Assembly: GCA_944470555.2 (NCBI GenBank)
Contig: OX104127.1
Location: forward strand, 31,139,661 to 31,203,660
Direction: 5' to 3'
DNA: 64,000 bases
Origin: Heterobilharzia americana
Taxonomy: Eukaryota > Platyhelminthes > Trematoda > Strigeidida > Schistosomatidae
The notes under the pieces are model-generated. The model was not told where the DNA came from and searched no databases. It saw nothing but the letters and a program-made list of their open reading frames with translations. The position numbers and the translations under genes were made by a program. Shown piece after piece: positions 12,913 through 24,400 of the stretch (position 1 is its first letter; each line of letters starts with the position of its first letter).

Positions 12913-13309
12913 CTAAAAAAGTATCATTCATATATCAACAGTACAAACTCATATTGACATTTTAATCTTTTAAAAGAACCATTTTATAATTTTCATCGAA
13001 ATAGTAAAATAATTCTACCTAGGCTGTTTATGACTATGATATGTTAAGGTTAGTTTTGAACTTATTTTTTAAAACATCTTCGTCTGATGACTTTAGCAGC
13101 TAAATTTCACTCAATTCCCGGTTATTTTATATATTAAAACTTAGTGAAACGAATGAGTTCTAAGATAATAACCGCGTAAAATGTTAAACTTTATTAATTG
13201 CAATGTGAATACATTGTCTAAACATTTTCATTGAAATTGCCTGATGAATAAGACAATGTGAGTCTTTTCTAGGTAAAATTATGAACACCGGAAGAGGTAT
13301 GGGTGTCAA

Positions 13310-13960
13310 CGTTGCTTACTTAGCTTACTTCATCATCATCAGCAAGATCAACATAAAATCAGGCATCACTGCTAAACGATCCAAGTTGCTACATCTTATA
13401 TAAACATATCAAGTAACAAGACGACAAAATGGAAGATGAAGAAGGAAAACAACGTCGGTCAAAGGAAGTAGAAGATGGTGAAAGAGAAGGATGACTAGTG
13501 AGATAGTGAGACTAAGTATCGCTGTTAAGATGGGGATGGTGTGTGTATGCATTTGCGCCGCTGATATCGGTTGTGAGTCATATCACCCAGACTCCGCATC
13601 CTGAACCTACTTCAGCCAAGAGTGTGCGGCGAGGAAGACGGTGAATAGGCATACTTAACACATATGACAGCCATCTCAGTCGACGAAGGTTCACAACCGC
13701 ACCAAATGACTTATCTCTCCACCCTAAAACCCTACGACTGACTTCTGAGTTACTCACAAGGAGAGTACAGTAGAACACAGCGGGCTGCAGCAAAGTACCT
13801 TCGACCTTAATAGCCAATCGTATATCATGGTGGCACCACAGATAGTATAAGTTGACAAACGGTAACCGCGCCTCTTCTATCCATGTAGAGAGTTCATCGG
13901 CCACTGGGGCATCACGGGCGATCTAACCTCCTAGTTTGGTTAACTGTTCAACGAGCTCAA
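13310..13960 (-). pseudogene. RTE-2 family retrotransposon, C-terminal fragment
   Basis: Read on the minus strand it starts in the post-RT region (a WIEEARLPFVNLYYLW stretch, then DIRLAIK), passes a small deletion where the LLYGCETWPL block should be, and continues as NLRRLRWLSYVLSMPIHRL followed by PRRTLL. The 3' untranslated part (13310-13585) matches the plus-strand fragment at 10425-10603. The open frame at 13578-13904 is a remnant of this gene, not a host gene. Confidence 0.65.
13405..13585. repeat. Arm 2 of a 180-bp inverted repeat pair
   Basis: Reverse-orientation match of 10425-10603, about 2.8 kb away, within the 3' part of the RTE-2 fragment. Confidence 0.8.
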
Positions 13961-15224
13961 CTACTTGACTCTCTACTGTTAGCTTACTTGGTAACTGATA
14001 GTTATAAAATCAAAACTTGTGATTAACAATCTATCATGCTAATCTGAGTCATCTGATAGCTTCCTAAAGTACTCTTTTTAATAATGATTACAATAATCGC
14101 TCTATTTTAAACAATATGTAAGACATAGTATGAAATCCTCACCCAGTTTACTATCAGAAAACATATTCAAACGAAATAATTACTGCATCTAAGCAATGTT
14201 GATAATGGCGCCATTAAGGGCAATAATGTTGAATAGTCAATTGGTACTGGATTACCTTCCCATCTAGAATGGAGGATGTACTGAAAATCAAACGTTAGTT
14301 TGGTGATGATTATTAATTCAACCAATACAAGAACCTGTCATTCAAGTTAAGCGTCTGTGAAATGGAAATTCTATGTATTTTTGTACACCGAAAAGTCCAT
14401 TTCCATTAAAGTTTAAACTTTTTCTTCGTTCTACTATCTACTCAGAAAACATTTTAAAAATATTCAATAGTACAAGGCACCTTTAGAAGAGATATTTCAA
14501 AGATTTAAACAAAATGAAAGCAAAGAATTTGACGTATATGTTAGATAAGAAATTTTGGTCCAAGCAAGCTGTCAGATGAAACACTTGTACATATTACTGA
14601 ATATAAACGTTTACACAAGTTTGTCCTAAAAGTAGCATTTAAATTAAAATTGCTACAGTTTTTAAGATCCCAACATGAAACAAACTAGTATACTGATAAG
14701 AATGTTATTCACTATATTATTAATTGTTATATGTATGTCAGTCTCATTACTAGTTTCCTATGCACAAGTATGAACTGATACTTTCTAAACAGAAGCAATC
14801 CACTGATTACGGCAGTATTACTGCAAAGTATGCTCGTATTTATGTCATGATCCAACCAAATCGTGAAACTTTATCCTTTTGAATGCACCTTATTTTCTAA
14901 GAGTTAATCATTGTCTTCACAACATTGCAATTATACATCATTGAAAACTTAGCTTTTACAAACTAAACGGTGATAAGATTCATTAAAAGGTATTAACTCT
15001 TTATCCACTACATAATTCTTTATGTTAAGATTGTGCTACGAAATGAATAATGAGCTCAGCCTCATTATATTCAATGTGAATTTGTCCTCAAACTTTATGT
15101 GCAATGATATTGTGATAGGTCAATTTGATAACCCAGCTTTTACTGTTTTGTTAACTGTCACTAGTTCATAATGAAAACTATTATCAAACTAATCACTTCA
15201 CGATGAATCATTTGGTCTGTTTTG
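13961..15224. other. No gene seen
   Basis: AT-rich DNA without supported features. Confidence 0.45.
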
Positions 15225-15400
15225 AGGTAGTATTCATCATGGATCGACATCAGTTGGAAGAACTACTAAAAACCTGGGAGCACTGGATAACTGTTTCGTT
15301 CTAGTATAGGACTTTTTAACAGTATGCACCCACAAGCCAGCTAGGGTTTGGAGTCAGGACCTTCAGGTTTTACAGCGAAGGCATTTGAATATGCACACTT
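15225..15400 (-). mobile_element. SINE family B relic
   Basis: On the minus strand the copy runs from a tRNA-like head (GAAGGTCCTGACTCC as B box remnant) through GGGTGCATACTG to a ribozyme remnant and the tail with CATGATGAATACTA. The CTGAGGAG core is lost (CTGTTAAAAAG) although GAAAC is kept, so it is inactive. Confidence 0.65.
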
Positions 15401-15827
15401 AATTTCAGTTTATTCCTATCGAAATTTTCATATCCTTGTTATTTTTCACTATTTAAAGTTCCACATTGCTTTTAAAATACATTAACAGTGGTCCTAAAAA
15501 TGTTTACATTAGTTCAGGGATATTTGTGTTCAATGCCAAAATGGTCCAAGGAGAATATTAAAAGCCATCATAAAAGGTCGTAGTTTATGACTAAACTGGA
15601 CGAGATTATATATTGCTACTTCATGAAGAGACTGAGATGAAAGTGTCATCTGGTTTTGGTGGGATGAACTAAAATATACACTTTGGCAGTACATTTAGTT
15701 GTTATCTTTCTAGGTGTTCATAGGAACAGTTTAGTAAGATCAGCCAAGTCTTCTTACTGACAACGTACGTTGTATTTCTCCTCCTCTAACAAACATTTAT
15801 TCTAATGACGGTAAAATAATATTTTTC

Positions 15828-15870
15828 AAGTTGGTATTCATCATGGATTGACATAAACTAGAAACTAAGG
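15828..15870 (-). mobile_element. SINE family B tail fragment
   Basis: Only the 3' tail is left (GGTATTCATCATGGATTGAC on the plus strand). Confidence 0.5.
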
Positions 15871-16433
15871 TATCTCACCTTAAATACTTACACTCCTCCT
15901 ACATCAATTGGGATAGGTATTTCACACACAGGTTTCATGAAAAGGAAATGAATCTTCAAAGAAGAATCTTTCATTCATATTCATTCTCTAAATTGTTGCC
16001 TTAATTTGATCTCAAACAGTGTTTTCTCGCTTGATATCTGAGGAGAGAGATGTGCACACATTCCGACGATAATCAAAAAATATAAGTCCTTCATTTTAAG
16101 CTTTTTCAGCTTCGTAGACTCAAGAATAGATTACAGTATTTGTCATCAGAACAATTCAGCCACTCCAAGAACACCATTGAATCCCTTGTGCATGTTTTCG
16201 TTAATATTCGTGGTATGATAATGAGGAGAACCATACTGCTGAATGGATCGATAGGTAACAGAGTCATTCCAAGAGATCGTTTCGATCGGATATCAAGAAA
16301 CGTTGGACTAACTGACTATAGAGCACAGAAAGGCTATTTAAAATGCATGATAGTGAATTGTCAACTAACGGGTGTCTTTTGATCATACTCCTTCTACTTA
16401 GCTAACCATTAATGTACTATAGTTTTTATCACT

Positions 16434-16715
16434 TTATTTATCAAGCCTTAAATTACTTAGCGCACAGAATTTTACCATAGCGTACATTTTCGTAAACGCA
16501 ATTATGTTCCTAACAAGCCTTAAGTAAATTGTGTGTGAGTGAGTGTAATTTTGTAAAAAACAGATGATCATTGATAGAAGTAAAATGAGTAATAAAGGCG
16601 GGAATTTTTGACCTGTAAGTGCTTTGGATAACCACTGACGACATTTGATGGTATTCATGTCATGTTGAGATGTTTCAGAACTACGAAATGGTGACTGAAG
16701 CTCATGCGCACGCAT
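16434..16715 (-). CDS. Possible signal-peptide exon, uncertain
   Basis: A minus-strand frame of 93 codons contains a strongly hydrophobic run (FPPLLLILLLSMIICFL) followed by NYTHSHTIYLRL. This would fit the start of a secreted protein if translation begins at an internal Met such as the one in MNTIKCRQW. A possible donor, GTAATT, lies after the codons for CAL and would end in phase 1, which is the phase needed by the exon at 12572-12912. Hydrophobic runs also arise by chance in AT-rich DNA, so this is weak. Confidence 0.2.
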   Translation of the reverse strand: MRAHELQSPFRSSETSQHDMNTIKCRQWLSKALTGQKFPPLLLILLLSMIICFLQNYTHSHTIYLRLVRNIIAFTKMYAMVKFCALSNLRLDK

Positions 16716-17950
16716 GAAAGCTGATAGTCCTAGAGTTCGAAATTATTAAGCACTGATGACATCACTCACTGCGGTAACTGTTGAAGTTTTCTTTTGTGAT
16801 GTTACATTTTAAATTGACTGTAACATTAATATGTCGAAGGAGTGATTACATGAGCGACGCGTTTACACCGAAGCTAGAAAATAGCTGGCAGGAAGCTCAA
16901 TGTTGAATATATTCTTGTGAATAAAATCCTACTGATGAAAAAGAAGCATTACACAATATTACAGCACACTCATTCATTCATTCATTCTGTTTCTCTTCAA
17001 ACATATATCAGAATTAAGCAAGTAAACAACACTTAAAACAAACCAATATCACTGAACTGCTTCATTATCATTCTGGATATCATCAAGTTAACATGGTAAA
17101 AACATGTAAAGGAAACAAAATAATAATTTAACACCGTCGTAAAGAAACTCACACCAGGAAGTAATCACCACTTATAAAATGGTGCCAAAAATATTGTCTA
17201 TTTATTGTGGCATAAGAATGATGCTTAGTTTCTCCTCTTAATGGCTGTAAAAGTACATGATAGAATATTGGAAAGGAAAAAAGTTTTCTTCTTTGTAGGC
17301 ATATATATTTTCATGTAGTTTGCCGGTGTGTCATTATTATAAAATGTTAAGTTTTTGCATACTCTCTTGATGTCTGTCTTTCTCTGTATGACATAGATTC
17401 GTTACATGTACAACAAATGGAAGCATAATTAAAGTTACCGCCTTTTTTTCAGCTGTCTCTTTGCTTTACACTCTCATCTAATTCGGCTATTAAACCTATG
17501 CCTTATCTATATATGCATGTCTGGATATTTTGATTTATGCCGATAAAAACAACACAAAAATGATATCATTACTACTGTTCATATAATGGCTTGATATTTG
17601 TTCACCCAAAAGAGTTTTGATCCCCTTCAAGTTAGGTGATAATATGATTCCAGTGTTTATAACCTCCTACGAGTTTCTGCGTATGTGTGTATATGTGTTT
17701 TCGATCTAATTAAGTACTTCAGAAGAGAATGCTTTTTAGGTTGTTGAAGATAAAACTCAAAAATGTAACATCAGGAAAGATAAATTGTAAAATTGGAATT
17801 TATTAGTTAGTTTATTAACAGCACATAGATAAAAGTACCTAATTTTTTTAAAGTGAGAATTATATTTAAAATTTCTATCGACTTTTCATACTTATCCTAT
17901 ACTTGAACTGTTCATTAAACAAATGAGACATTAAACAGTTTAAACTAATT

Positions 17951-18560
17951 ATTATTATTTATTATTTATCCCTTGGGTTCCTAATGGAACATAGGGCTTC
18001 AGTGTTCCACGACAGCCCAGAAGCTCTCATTTATTCCTCACACGATCTCCTCCATGTTATCTTCGTCCCCGACTGCCAACTCGTCGCTTCCCATCTGGGT
18101 TCCACTCCAGTGACTGGCGTGACGCCTGATGTCCCCAAATGGTCTTCTCAGTGTATGCCCAGTCCAATCCATCTCCACTTCCTTCCAGTGCATATTTGTT
18201 CAGCGATAGCTTCTTGGTTGGTTCGTTGCCAGAGTTCGTTGTTGCTTATTCTTATTAGTTTGGCCATCTGATCTATAGTAACGAGCCAGCGTATGCGGCA
18301 GTTGTTGATGAATATCTGTAGTTTGTTGGAGATCCCTTTCGTAACGCGCCAAGTCTCTGAACCATACAGAAGCACTAACTTGACTGACAGTGTTGAAAAT
18401 CCGGATGTTTTTCACGCTTCATGCTGAGTGCAGAAGATCTCCACACTGGTTTCAGGTTAATGAAAGTCTGTCTCGCTGTCTTTCCGATCCTGGTTGCTTT
18501 GATATCCTCGTCTGTGCCGCCTGTAGTTGAAACAGTGCTGCCTAGATAGGTTACACTAGT
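17951..18560 (-). pseudogene. RTE-1 family retrotransposon, 5'-truncated copy
   Basis: About 600 bp matching the C-terminal part and 3' end of the intact element at 21172-24387. It contains the LLYGSETWRVTKGISNKLQ block and a (TAA)-rich 3' tail at 17951-17970, and the rest of the tail is frameshifted. It starts abruptly within the YLGSIVSTTGG region, as expected for incomplete reverse transcription. Confidence 0.85.
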
Positions 18561-18735
18561 TATAAGTTTTGGTAATTCAGCTATTTATTGCCACTGTTTA
18601 TCTATCAAGTGCATAAGCCATCTCTTTTGAGAATACATGTCATATAGGAGCTAAAAGATTGTGTTACTCGAATCAAGAACTCTTCCAAGTCATTATATCT
18701 AAGTTCACTTAAAGTAAAAGACTTTTTTGTTGTTG

Positions 18736-19580
18736 ACGAGTCATTTTCAAAAGCTATACAATTGCAATCATAGTTACAACAGAATATATACCAATCAATA
18801 ACTAGTAGTAGGTCAATACGAAATCATCATAAATGCTCAACAAGATCACAAGATGATAATAGCAAGAAGCCCAATTCAAAGTCATCAAAAATTCCTTACA
18901 GGATTATAACAACTAAACAGTGAACAAAGAAATGAATAGATTACCTCAGGGAGATCACAACCAAGGTAAAATTTGAGATCCAGTTTATCACTTTTGAACT
19001 CAAAAATCAGGCTGGAACCACCGGATTGTCAAGGCCTCTTGTGTATTTTGGTGGCAAATGTTCACTCCTCCCAAATGTTTGATTTCACTTTGTGAATGAT
19101 TTTGAAAGGGGGTCTTGTGTAGTAGAGTGACCAGAGTTAATGGAATGGTTAAGAATGTGGTTGTTGATAACTCTACACTCTTCCTTGGACACGCATGGAG
19201 TACACTGTTTGGAGATGCGTTTAGATGGTACATACTTTGTGTGACGTATGAAACTAGCTCAAGGAGAACAGGTGAACTGATGAGTGGATGTGGAGATGTA
19301 TGAAAGTGGTAGTTTATCCTCTATACACCCTCGAATCAGTTGCCAGGTTAAGTAAAATATCCAAAGCTGGATGAATAATATTGTCTTCTTCAGTGCTCTG
19401 CACAATCGATTCTTCAGTGTGTCGAATTGGTAATTTTTGATGACCTTGAGTTTGGCCTTTAGTCGTTATCACTTTGTAACTTGGTTGACCTACTTTGATG
19501 ACCTTTTACTGACCTGTAAGCTATTGCTGGATATATATCTTGTTGTAACTATGATTACGACTGTACAGATTCTGCAAATG
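18736..19580 (-). mobile_element. Foldback-type non-autonomous element, copy 2
   Basis: Positions 18736-19506 repeat 5271-6042 in the opposite orientation with very few differences. This copy keeps more of the right end: 19501-19580 contains TTGTTGTAACTATGATTACG, which matches, in inverted form, the left end (TGTTGTAACTATGATTGC on the complement around 18765). The whole unit therefore has long imperfect terminal inverted repeats of roughly 140 bp. No transposase frame is present. Confidence 0.55.
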
Positions 19581-21158
19581 TTTAGTGTAAAAAGAAAGTT
19601 TATTCGCTGAAATGTCTTTTGATGGTTTTCCATTATCTAGTGGGACTATTTCAATAGTCGATTGAAATACTTGTGAACTGATTAATAGTTTCAATGATGA
19701 TATACACGAGTGTATGTGTGATGATCCTGGGTTCACTGTTGAAATTAGTACCGAATGTATGGTACATAAAATGTTTCAGATTGACTGAAACTCATTGGTC
19801 ACTGCCTTCACATTTTTATGTCAAATAAATCTACTGTAAATTAATTTGTTTTCTAATCATGGTTAAGAGAATCCATCAAATCCATTTTTACTTAATAACC
19901 AGTGACCTTGTAACCTGTATCTGTAAAAGAAGGTGAAGTTAGTATTGCAAGGAACAGATGTCAAGTTTACAGAAAAGCATTACGATTCTTCAAGCCTTCT
20001 CTATCAAATATACTTCACATGTTTGTTCAAGGTAGGAAATATATATCCTAACATTCAACCCATAATCTGAATTCCAGTAGGTTAGAATGAATATTTGATG
20101 TCTGCCTTTTCCTCTGTATCGCTGAGAATGTTTGGTAAATTTTCTTCATCTATTTGTGATATTGATGATTTCCTTCAGGTTGGAAAATGTTAAGTTACTT
20201 ATTGAGTTGTTATACAATATTAAGTACAGCTGGTGGTGGCATATGGAGCACAGAGTGACACATCGATTGATGTTGAATCAAATATCTATGACTTATTTTT
20301 ATTTGAGATGGATAACTTTCTGCCATATTTGACACGTAGTTAAGAGAAATCAGTTTTATCTATGTTTCTAGGATCCATAGCATACGTCGAGCATTAGCAC
20401 TCATACTGTCCAATATATTCTAGTTTCTTATCAGCAATTTTTTCGTATTCAGTATATCCGTAGAGCACTCTGTTAACGAAGCAGCCTCCAGCTAGGGAAT
20501 GCAACAAGCTCTTAATTTAAACTAAAACGTTTTATTTGTTTGCAGATGGATCACACGATAATTCATTTTTATGACACCAGGGATATAGATTGAAATAAAA
20601 TTTGTTCTGTCTAGTTTTGTGACTCCCTGTAAGTGCACAGTCACATTCCTTTTTGGCGAAATCAATTCCCTACTGCTGAACTTCTGTCTAGGTGTTCCAC
20701 ATCTCCAACAAAGATTTCTATTCCCACTGACCATTATTTTCACGATTGGTCACATTTCTGAAGTGATTAAAGATATCCTTTTATGCATTATTACCTCCAA
20801 AAAGTATTCAGTTGACTTAATAAGTTCTTATCCGGTAATTTAGTTACTAGATATGCACTATAGGTAGCTAAAAATGGTCCTCATGTTCTTATTTAACTGA
20901 TTGCAGTTAATAAGATATCGACTTCTTGTGAAATGCTCAATATACAAAATTAGAGGACATAATGAATGACTTCCTTTTCGTCCAACTAATAAATACAGAT
21001 CTCTATCATAACAAACGTGACTAACTTTCGAATTGTTACTGTTCGTAACATATTCTTGACCATTCAGTTAGGATCTAAATTCTTTCGTTTATATAGATGG
21101 CGTATATTAGCAGCCAGGCTTATTTGTTTAAATGTATCATTTGAAATAAAGCAAGAGG
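19581..21158. other. No gene seen
   Basis: AT-rich DNA. Short frames on both strands around 20132-20843 show no motif and no convincing splice context. Confidence 0.45.
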
Positions 21159-21171
21159 AGAACATAATTCA
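21159..21171 (+). repeat. 5' target-site duplication of the intact RTE element
   Basis: AGAACATAATTCA, identical to 24388-24400 after the 3' end. Confidence 0.8.
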
Positions 21172-24100
21172 TTCAACCTCGCCTGGTTAACTAGTTCACT
21201 AGTTACTAGCCGGTCCTAAGCCCGGGTAAAGAGGGAAGGTTGGGCATAGGGCTAGCAACCCTACCCCGTAAAACAAATCTAACCGCTAAAGAAACTTCAA
21301 AGCACAAACAAAATATAAAAAATGAAAACAAACTTATTCCCCGCTGGAATCGGAGAGGCGAAATGACGCCAGTTGGTGAAAGCCTTCGGGAAGCCAATTG
21401 GCCGATGTGTCTTCTCTCGATGAAAGCGAAAGTAAACGTGGGGACATGGAATGTCCGTACGATGTTTGAACCCAGTAAGGCAGCCCAGATTGCAAAGGAG
21501 ATGAGAAGGTATAACATAGAAGTGCTTGGAATTTGCGAAAGCAGATGGAATGGGAGTGGACTCTCCAAACTGTCAACTGGAGAATCAATAATCTACTCCG
21601 GTCACCCAGACGCCAACCACGAGCACACTGAGGGAGTGGCTATCATGATGTCCTCAAGAGCATCGAAGGCTCTCATGCAGTGGGAACCAATCTCCTCCAG
21701 GATCATGACAGCAAGATTCAACTCAAAAGGAAGGAAGGTCACAATCATACAATGTTATGCACCTACAAATAATGCAGAGCAAGAGAAAAAGGAGGATTTC
21801 TACAGACAACTTCAATCAACACTGGACAAGACGTCAGTTGGCGATATCAAAATTCTAATGGGCGACATGAATGCCAAACTGGGAGGTGACAACACAGGAA
21901 GAGAACTAACCATGGGTCGAGAGGCGCTCGGTGAGATGAACGAGAATGGAGAATTGTTTGCAGAATTCTGTGCATTCAACGATTTGGTGATTGGAGGCAG
22001 TGTGTTCAGGCACAAGGATATCCACAAAGCGACATGGACTTCACCAGATGGACACACTAAAAATCAAATCGACTTTATCTCAATCTCAAGAAAATGGAGA
22101 CGCAGTCTACTTAACACAAGGTCAAGAAGAGGAGCAGATGTAGGTTCAGACCACTATCTAGTGCAAGGAACCTTCCAAATCAAGTTAAAAGCCTTCAAGG
22201 AAGCTGGTGATAGACCTCAATTCAAGTACAACACTAGGAAACTGAAGGATGAAACTACAAAGGAGATCTTCAAGGCAGCCATCAAGACAAAATGGGAGAC
22301 ATCGAGGGACATCCCTGAAGAAACCTGTGTGGAAGAACATTGGAAGTCTTTGAAAGCTATGTGGAAAGAAACCTGCACAACAGTATTAGGAAGGAAGAAG
22401 AAAGAAGACAAGGAATGGATCTCGACGGATACCTGGAAGCTGATAGAGGAGAGGAGGATGGTGAAGCAGAAGATAAACCAGTGCAAGGATGCTCAACGAC
22501 AAGAGGAACTGAGCACAATGTATAAAACACTGGACAAAGAAGTGAAGAAGAGTGCACGCAAAGACAAAAGACACTTCTACGAAACACTGGCAAGTGAAGC
22601 AGAACAGGCTGCAGGTAAGAGAGACCTGACGACATTGTATCAAATAACCAGGTTGCTATCAGGGAAGAGACCAACACAGATGAAACCAATAAAAGATGAA
22701 GAAGGAAATTTAATTACAAAAGAAGAGAAACAGAGGAAACGATGGGCCGACCACTTCAAGAAGCTCTTGAATCGACCACCACCTGCACTTCGTCCAGAAA
22801 TACCACCTGCAGCCGCTGAATTACAAGTGAACATAAATCCCCCAACGAAAATGGAAGTCCTGAACGCCATAAAGCTACTGAAATGCGGGAAAGCAGCAGG
22901 ACCAGATGGAATACCGCCAGAAGCACTGAGAACAGATGCAGAGACAACAGCGGACATGCTCACACCACTATTGCAGAAGGTGTGGAAGGAAGAGAAGGTA
23001 CCGGACGATTGGAAGAAGGGTTACCTTGTCAAACTGCCGAAGAAGGGAGACCTCAGTGCTTGCAAGAACTGGCGCGGAATCACTCTCCTGTCCACCCCAA
23101 GTAAAATATTAAGCCGCATCATCCTGGAGAGGCTTAAAGACGCACTGGATTCAAAACTGCGACCGGAACAGGCAGGCTTCAGGAAGTACAAATCATGTGC
23201 TGACCAAATTGCAACACTTCGTATCATCATAGAACAGAGCGTAGAATGGCAATCAGCTCTCTACCTCAACTTCATCGACTTTGAGAAGGCCTTTGACAGC
23301 GTCGACCGAGAAGTAATTTGGAAACTGCTTCAATACTACGGAGTACCGCAAACCTTTATCCGCCTCATTCAACAACTATATGAAGATGCCACATGCCAAG
23401 TAATCCACAATGGGAAGCTCAGTGATGCCTTTGAAGTGAAGACAGGAGTGAAACAAGGTTGCCTACTATCCCCCATGATATTCCTTATTGTGGTGGACTG
23501 GATCATGCAGCAAACAGTAGGCAGCGAGAAGAGGGGGATACACTGGACGACGGAAAAGAACCTAGAAGACTTGGATTTCGCCGATGACTTATGCCTAATG
23601 TCACATAAACTTGAAGATCTGCAGGCAAAAACTAACAAGTTGACAGAAGAGGCAGCCAAGACGGGACTTCAGGTGAATATAGAGAAGACAGAAGTGATGA
23701 AGATACCGCACCACCACCATCAACAACAACAACAAACTCCAATCACCGTCAACGGGAGAAACTTGAAGGAAGTAACCTCCTTCACTTATCTAGGAAGCAT
23801 TGTTTCAACTACAGGCGGGACGGACGAGGACGTCAAAGTCAGAATCGGAAAAGCAAGACAGGCGTTCATTAGCCTGAAACCAGTGTGGAGATCTTCTGCA
23901 CTCAGCATCTGGAACAAGATACGGATTTTCAACACCAACGTCAAGTCAGTGCTCTTGTATGGCTCAGAGACTTGGCGCGTCACGAAAGGGATTTCCAATA
24001 AACTACAGACATTCATCAACAACTGCTTACGCTCGCTGCTGAAGATCAGATGGCCAGAAAAAATAAGCAACAAGGAACTCTGGGAACGAACCAACCAAGA

Positions 24101-24387
24101 AGCTATCACGCAACAAATATGCAGGAGGAAGTGGAGATGGATTGGCCATGCACTGAGAAGGCCGACTGAGGACATCACGCGTCAGGCCCTCGAGTGGAAT
24201 CCCCATGGGAAGCGACGAGTTGGACGTCCGAGGGTGACATGGAGGAGGTCATGCGAGGAGGAAATGAGAGCTTCTGGGCTGTCGTGGAACCAGGTTCAAA
24301 AGATCTCAGAGAACAGAGGTCACTGGAGGCGTGCTACTGAAGCCCTATGTTCCACTAGGAACCCAAGGGACTAATAATAATAATAAT
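21172..24387 (+). mobile_element. Full-length RTE-clade non-LTR retrotransposon (RTE-1)
   Basis: A 3.2-kb unit with a short GC-richer 5' untranslated region (CCTGGTTAACTAGTTCAC near the start), one long open reading frame and a 3' end in TAA repeats. Thirteen identical bases flank it on both sides. At least five other copies lie in the window: decayed at 26021-29303, internally deleted at 60388-62586, and truncated at 17951, 42340 and 45719. It is of the type called SR2, SR3 or Perere-3 in schistosomes; I cannot tell which from memory. Confidence 0.88.
21240..24374 (+). CDS. RTE-type endonuclease/reverse transcriptase, intact
   Basis: This 1044-residue protein copies its own RNA into DNA at a nicked target. 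The apurinic-type endonuclease covers about residues 64-310: GTWNVRT at 68-74, GICESRWNGSG near 97-107, CYAPTN at 172-177, GDMNAKLG at 208-215, IDFI at 277-280 and SDHYLV at 303-308, so the expected Asn, Glu, Tyr, Asp and His residues are present. Reverse transcriptase follows: KAAGPDGIPPE near 550, LYLNFIDFEKAFDSVDR, TGVKQGCLLSP, and the catalytic FADD near 779. A post-RT region with LLYGSETW and a basic tail ends the protein. A His/Gln run near 825 comes from CAC/CAA triplets. No stop or frameshift is seen. The first Met at 21240 lies in the usual 5' leader, and a later start (Met61, MKAKVNVGTW) is possible. Confidence 0.9.
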   Translation: MGIGLATLPRKTNLTAKETSKHKQNIKNENKLIPRWNRRGEMTPVGESLREANWPMCLLSMKAKVNVGTWNVRTMFEPSKAAQIAKEMRRYNIEVLGICESRWNGSGLSKLSTGESIIYSGHPDANHEHTEGVAIMMSSRASKALMQWEPISSRIMTARFNSKGRKVTIIQCYAPTNNAEQEKKEDFYRQLQSTLDKTSVGDIKILMGDMNAKLGGDNTGRELTMGREALGEMNENGELFAEFCAFNDLVIGGSVFRHKDIHKATWTSPDGHTKNQIDFISISRKWRRSLLNTRSRRGADVGSDHYLVQGTFQIKLKAFKEAGDRPQFKYNTRKLKDETTKEIFKAAIKTKWETSRDIPEETCVEEHWKSLKAMWKETCTTVLGRKKKEDKEWISTDTWKLIEERRMVKQKINQCKDAQRQEELSTMYKTLDKEVKKSARKDKRHFYETLASEAEQAAGKRDLTTLYQITRLLSGKRPTQMKPIKDEEGNLITKEEKQRKRWADHFKKLLNRPPPALRPEIPPAAAELQVNINPPTKMEVLNAIKLLKCGKAAGPDGIPPEALRTDAETTADMLTPLLQKVWKEEKVPDDWKKGYLVKLPKKGDLSACKNWRGITLLSTPSKILSRIILERLKDALDSKLRPEQAGFRKYKSCADQIATLRIIIEQSVEWQSALYLNFIDFEKAFDSVDREVIWKLLQYYGVPQTFIRLIQQLYEDATCQVIHNGKLSDAFEVKTGVKQGCLLSPMIFLIVVDWIMQQTVGSEKRGIHWTTEKNLEDLDFADDLCLMSHKLEDLQAKTNKLTEEAAKTGLQVNIEKTEVMKIPHHHHQQQQQTPITVNGRNLKEVTSFTYLGSIVSTTGGTDEDVKVRIGKARQAFISLKPVWRSSALSIWNKIRIFNTNVKSVLLYGSETWRVTKGISNKLQTFINNCLRSLLKIRWPEKISNKELWERTNQEAITQQICRRKWRWIGHALRRPTEDITRQALEWNPHGKRRVGRPRVTWRRSCEEEMRASGLSWNQVQKISENRGHWRRATEALCSTRNPRD

Positions 24388-24400
24388 AGAACATAATTCA
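24388..24400 (+). repeat. 3' target-site duplication of the intact RTE element
   Basis: AGAACATAATTCA, directly after the TAA repeats and identical to 21159-21171. Confidence 0.8.

Noticed and set aside
13578..13904. 108-codon minus-strand frame as a host gene
   Set aside because: RLRWLSYVL and the Pro-Arg-Arg block are the post-RT tail of an RTE-like retrotransposon.
16140..16382. 80-codon plus-strand frame with basic character
   Set aside because: No splice context, no motif and no repeat support; likely chance.
22357..24178. Several long minus-strand frames inside the intact RTE element
   Set aside because: They are opposite-strand shadows of the reverse transcriptase coding sequence.
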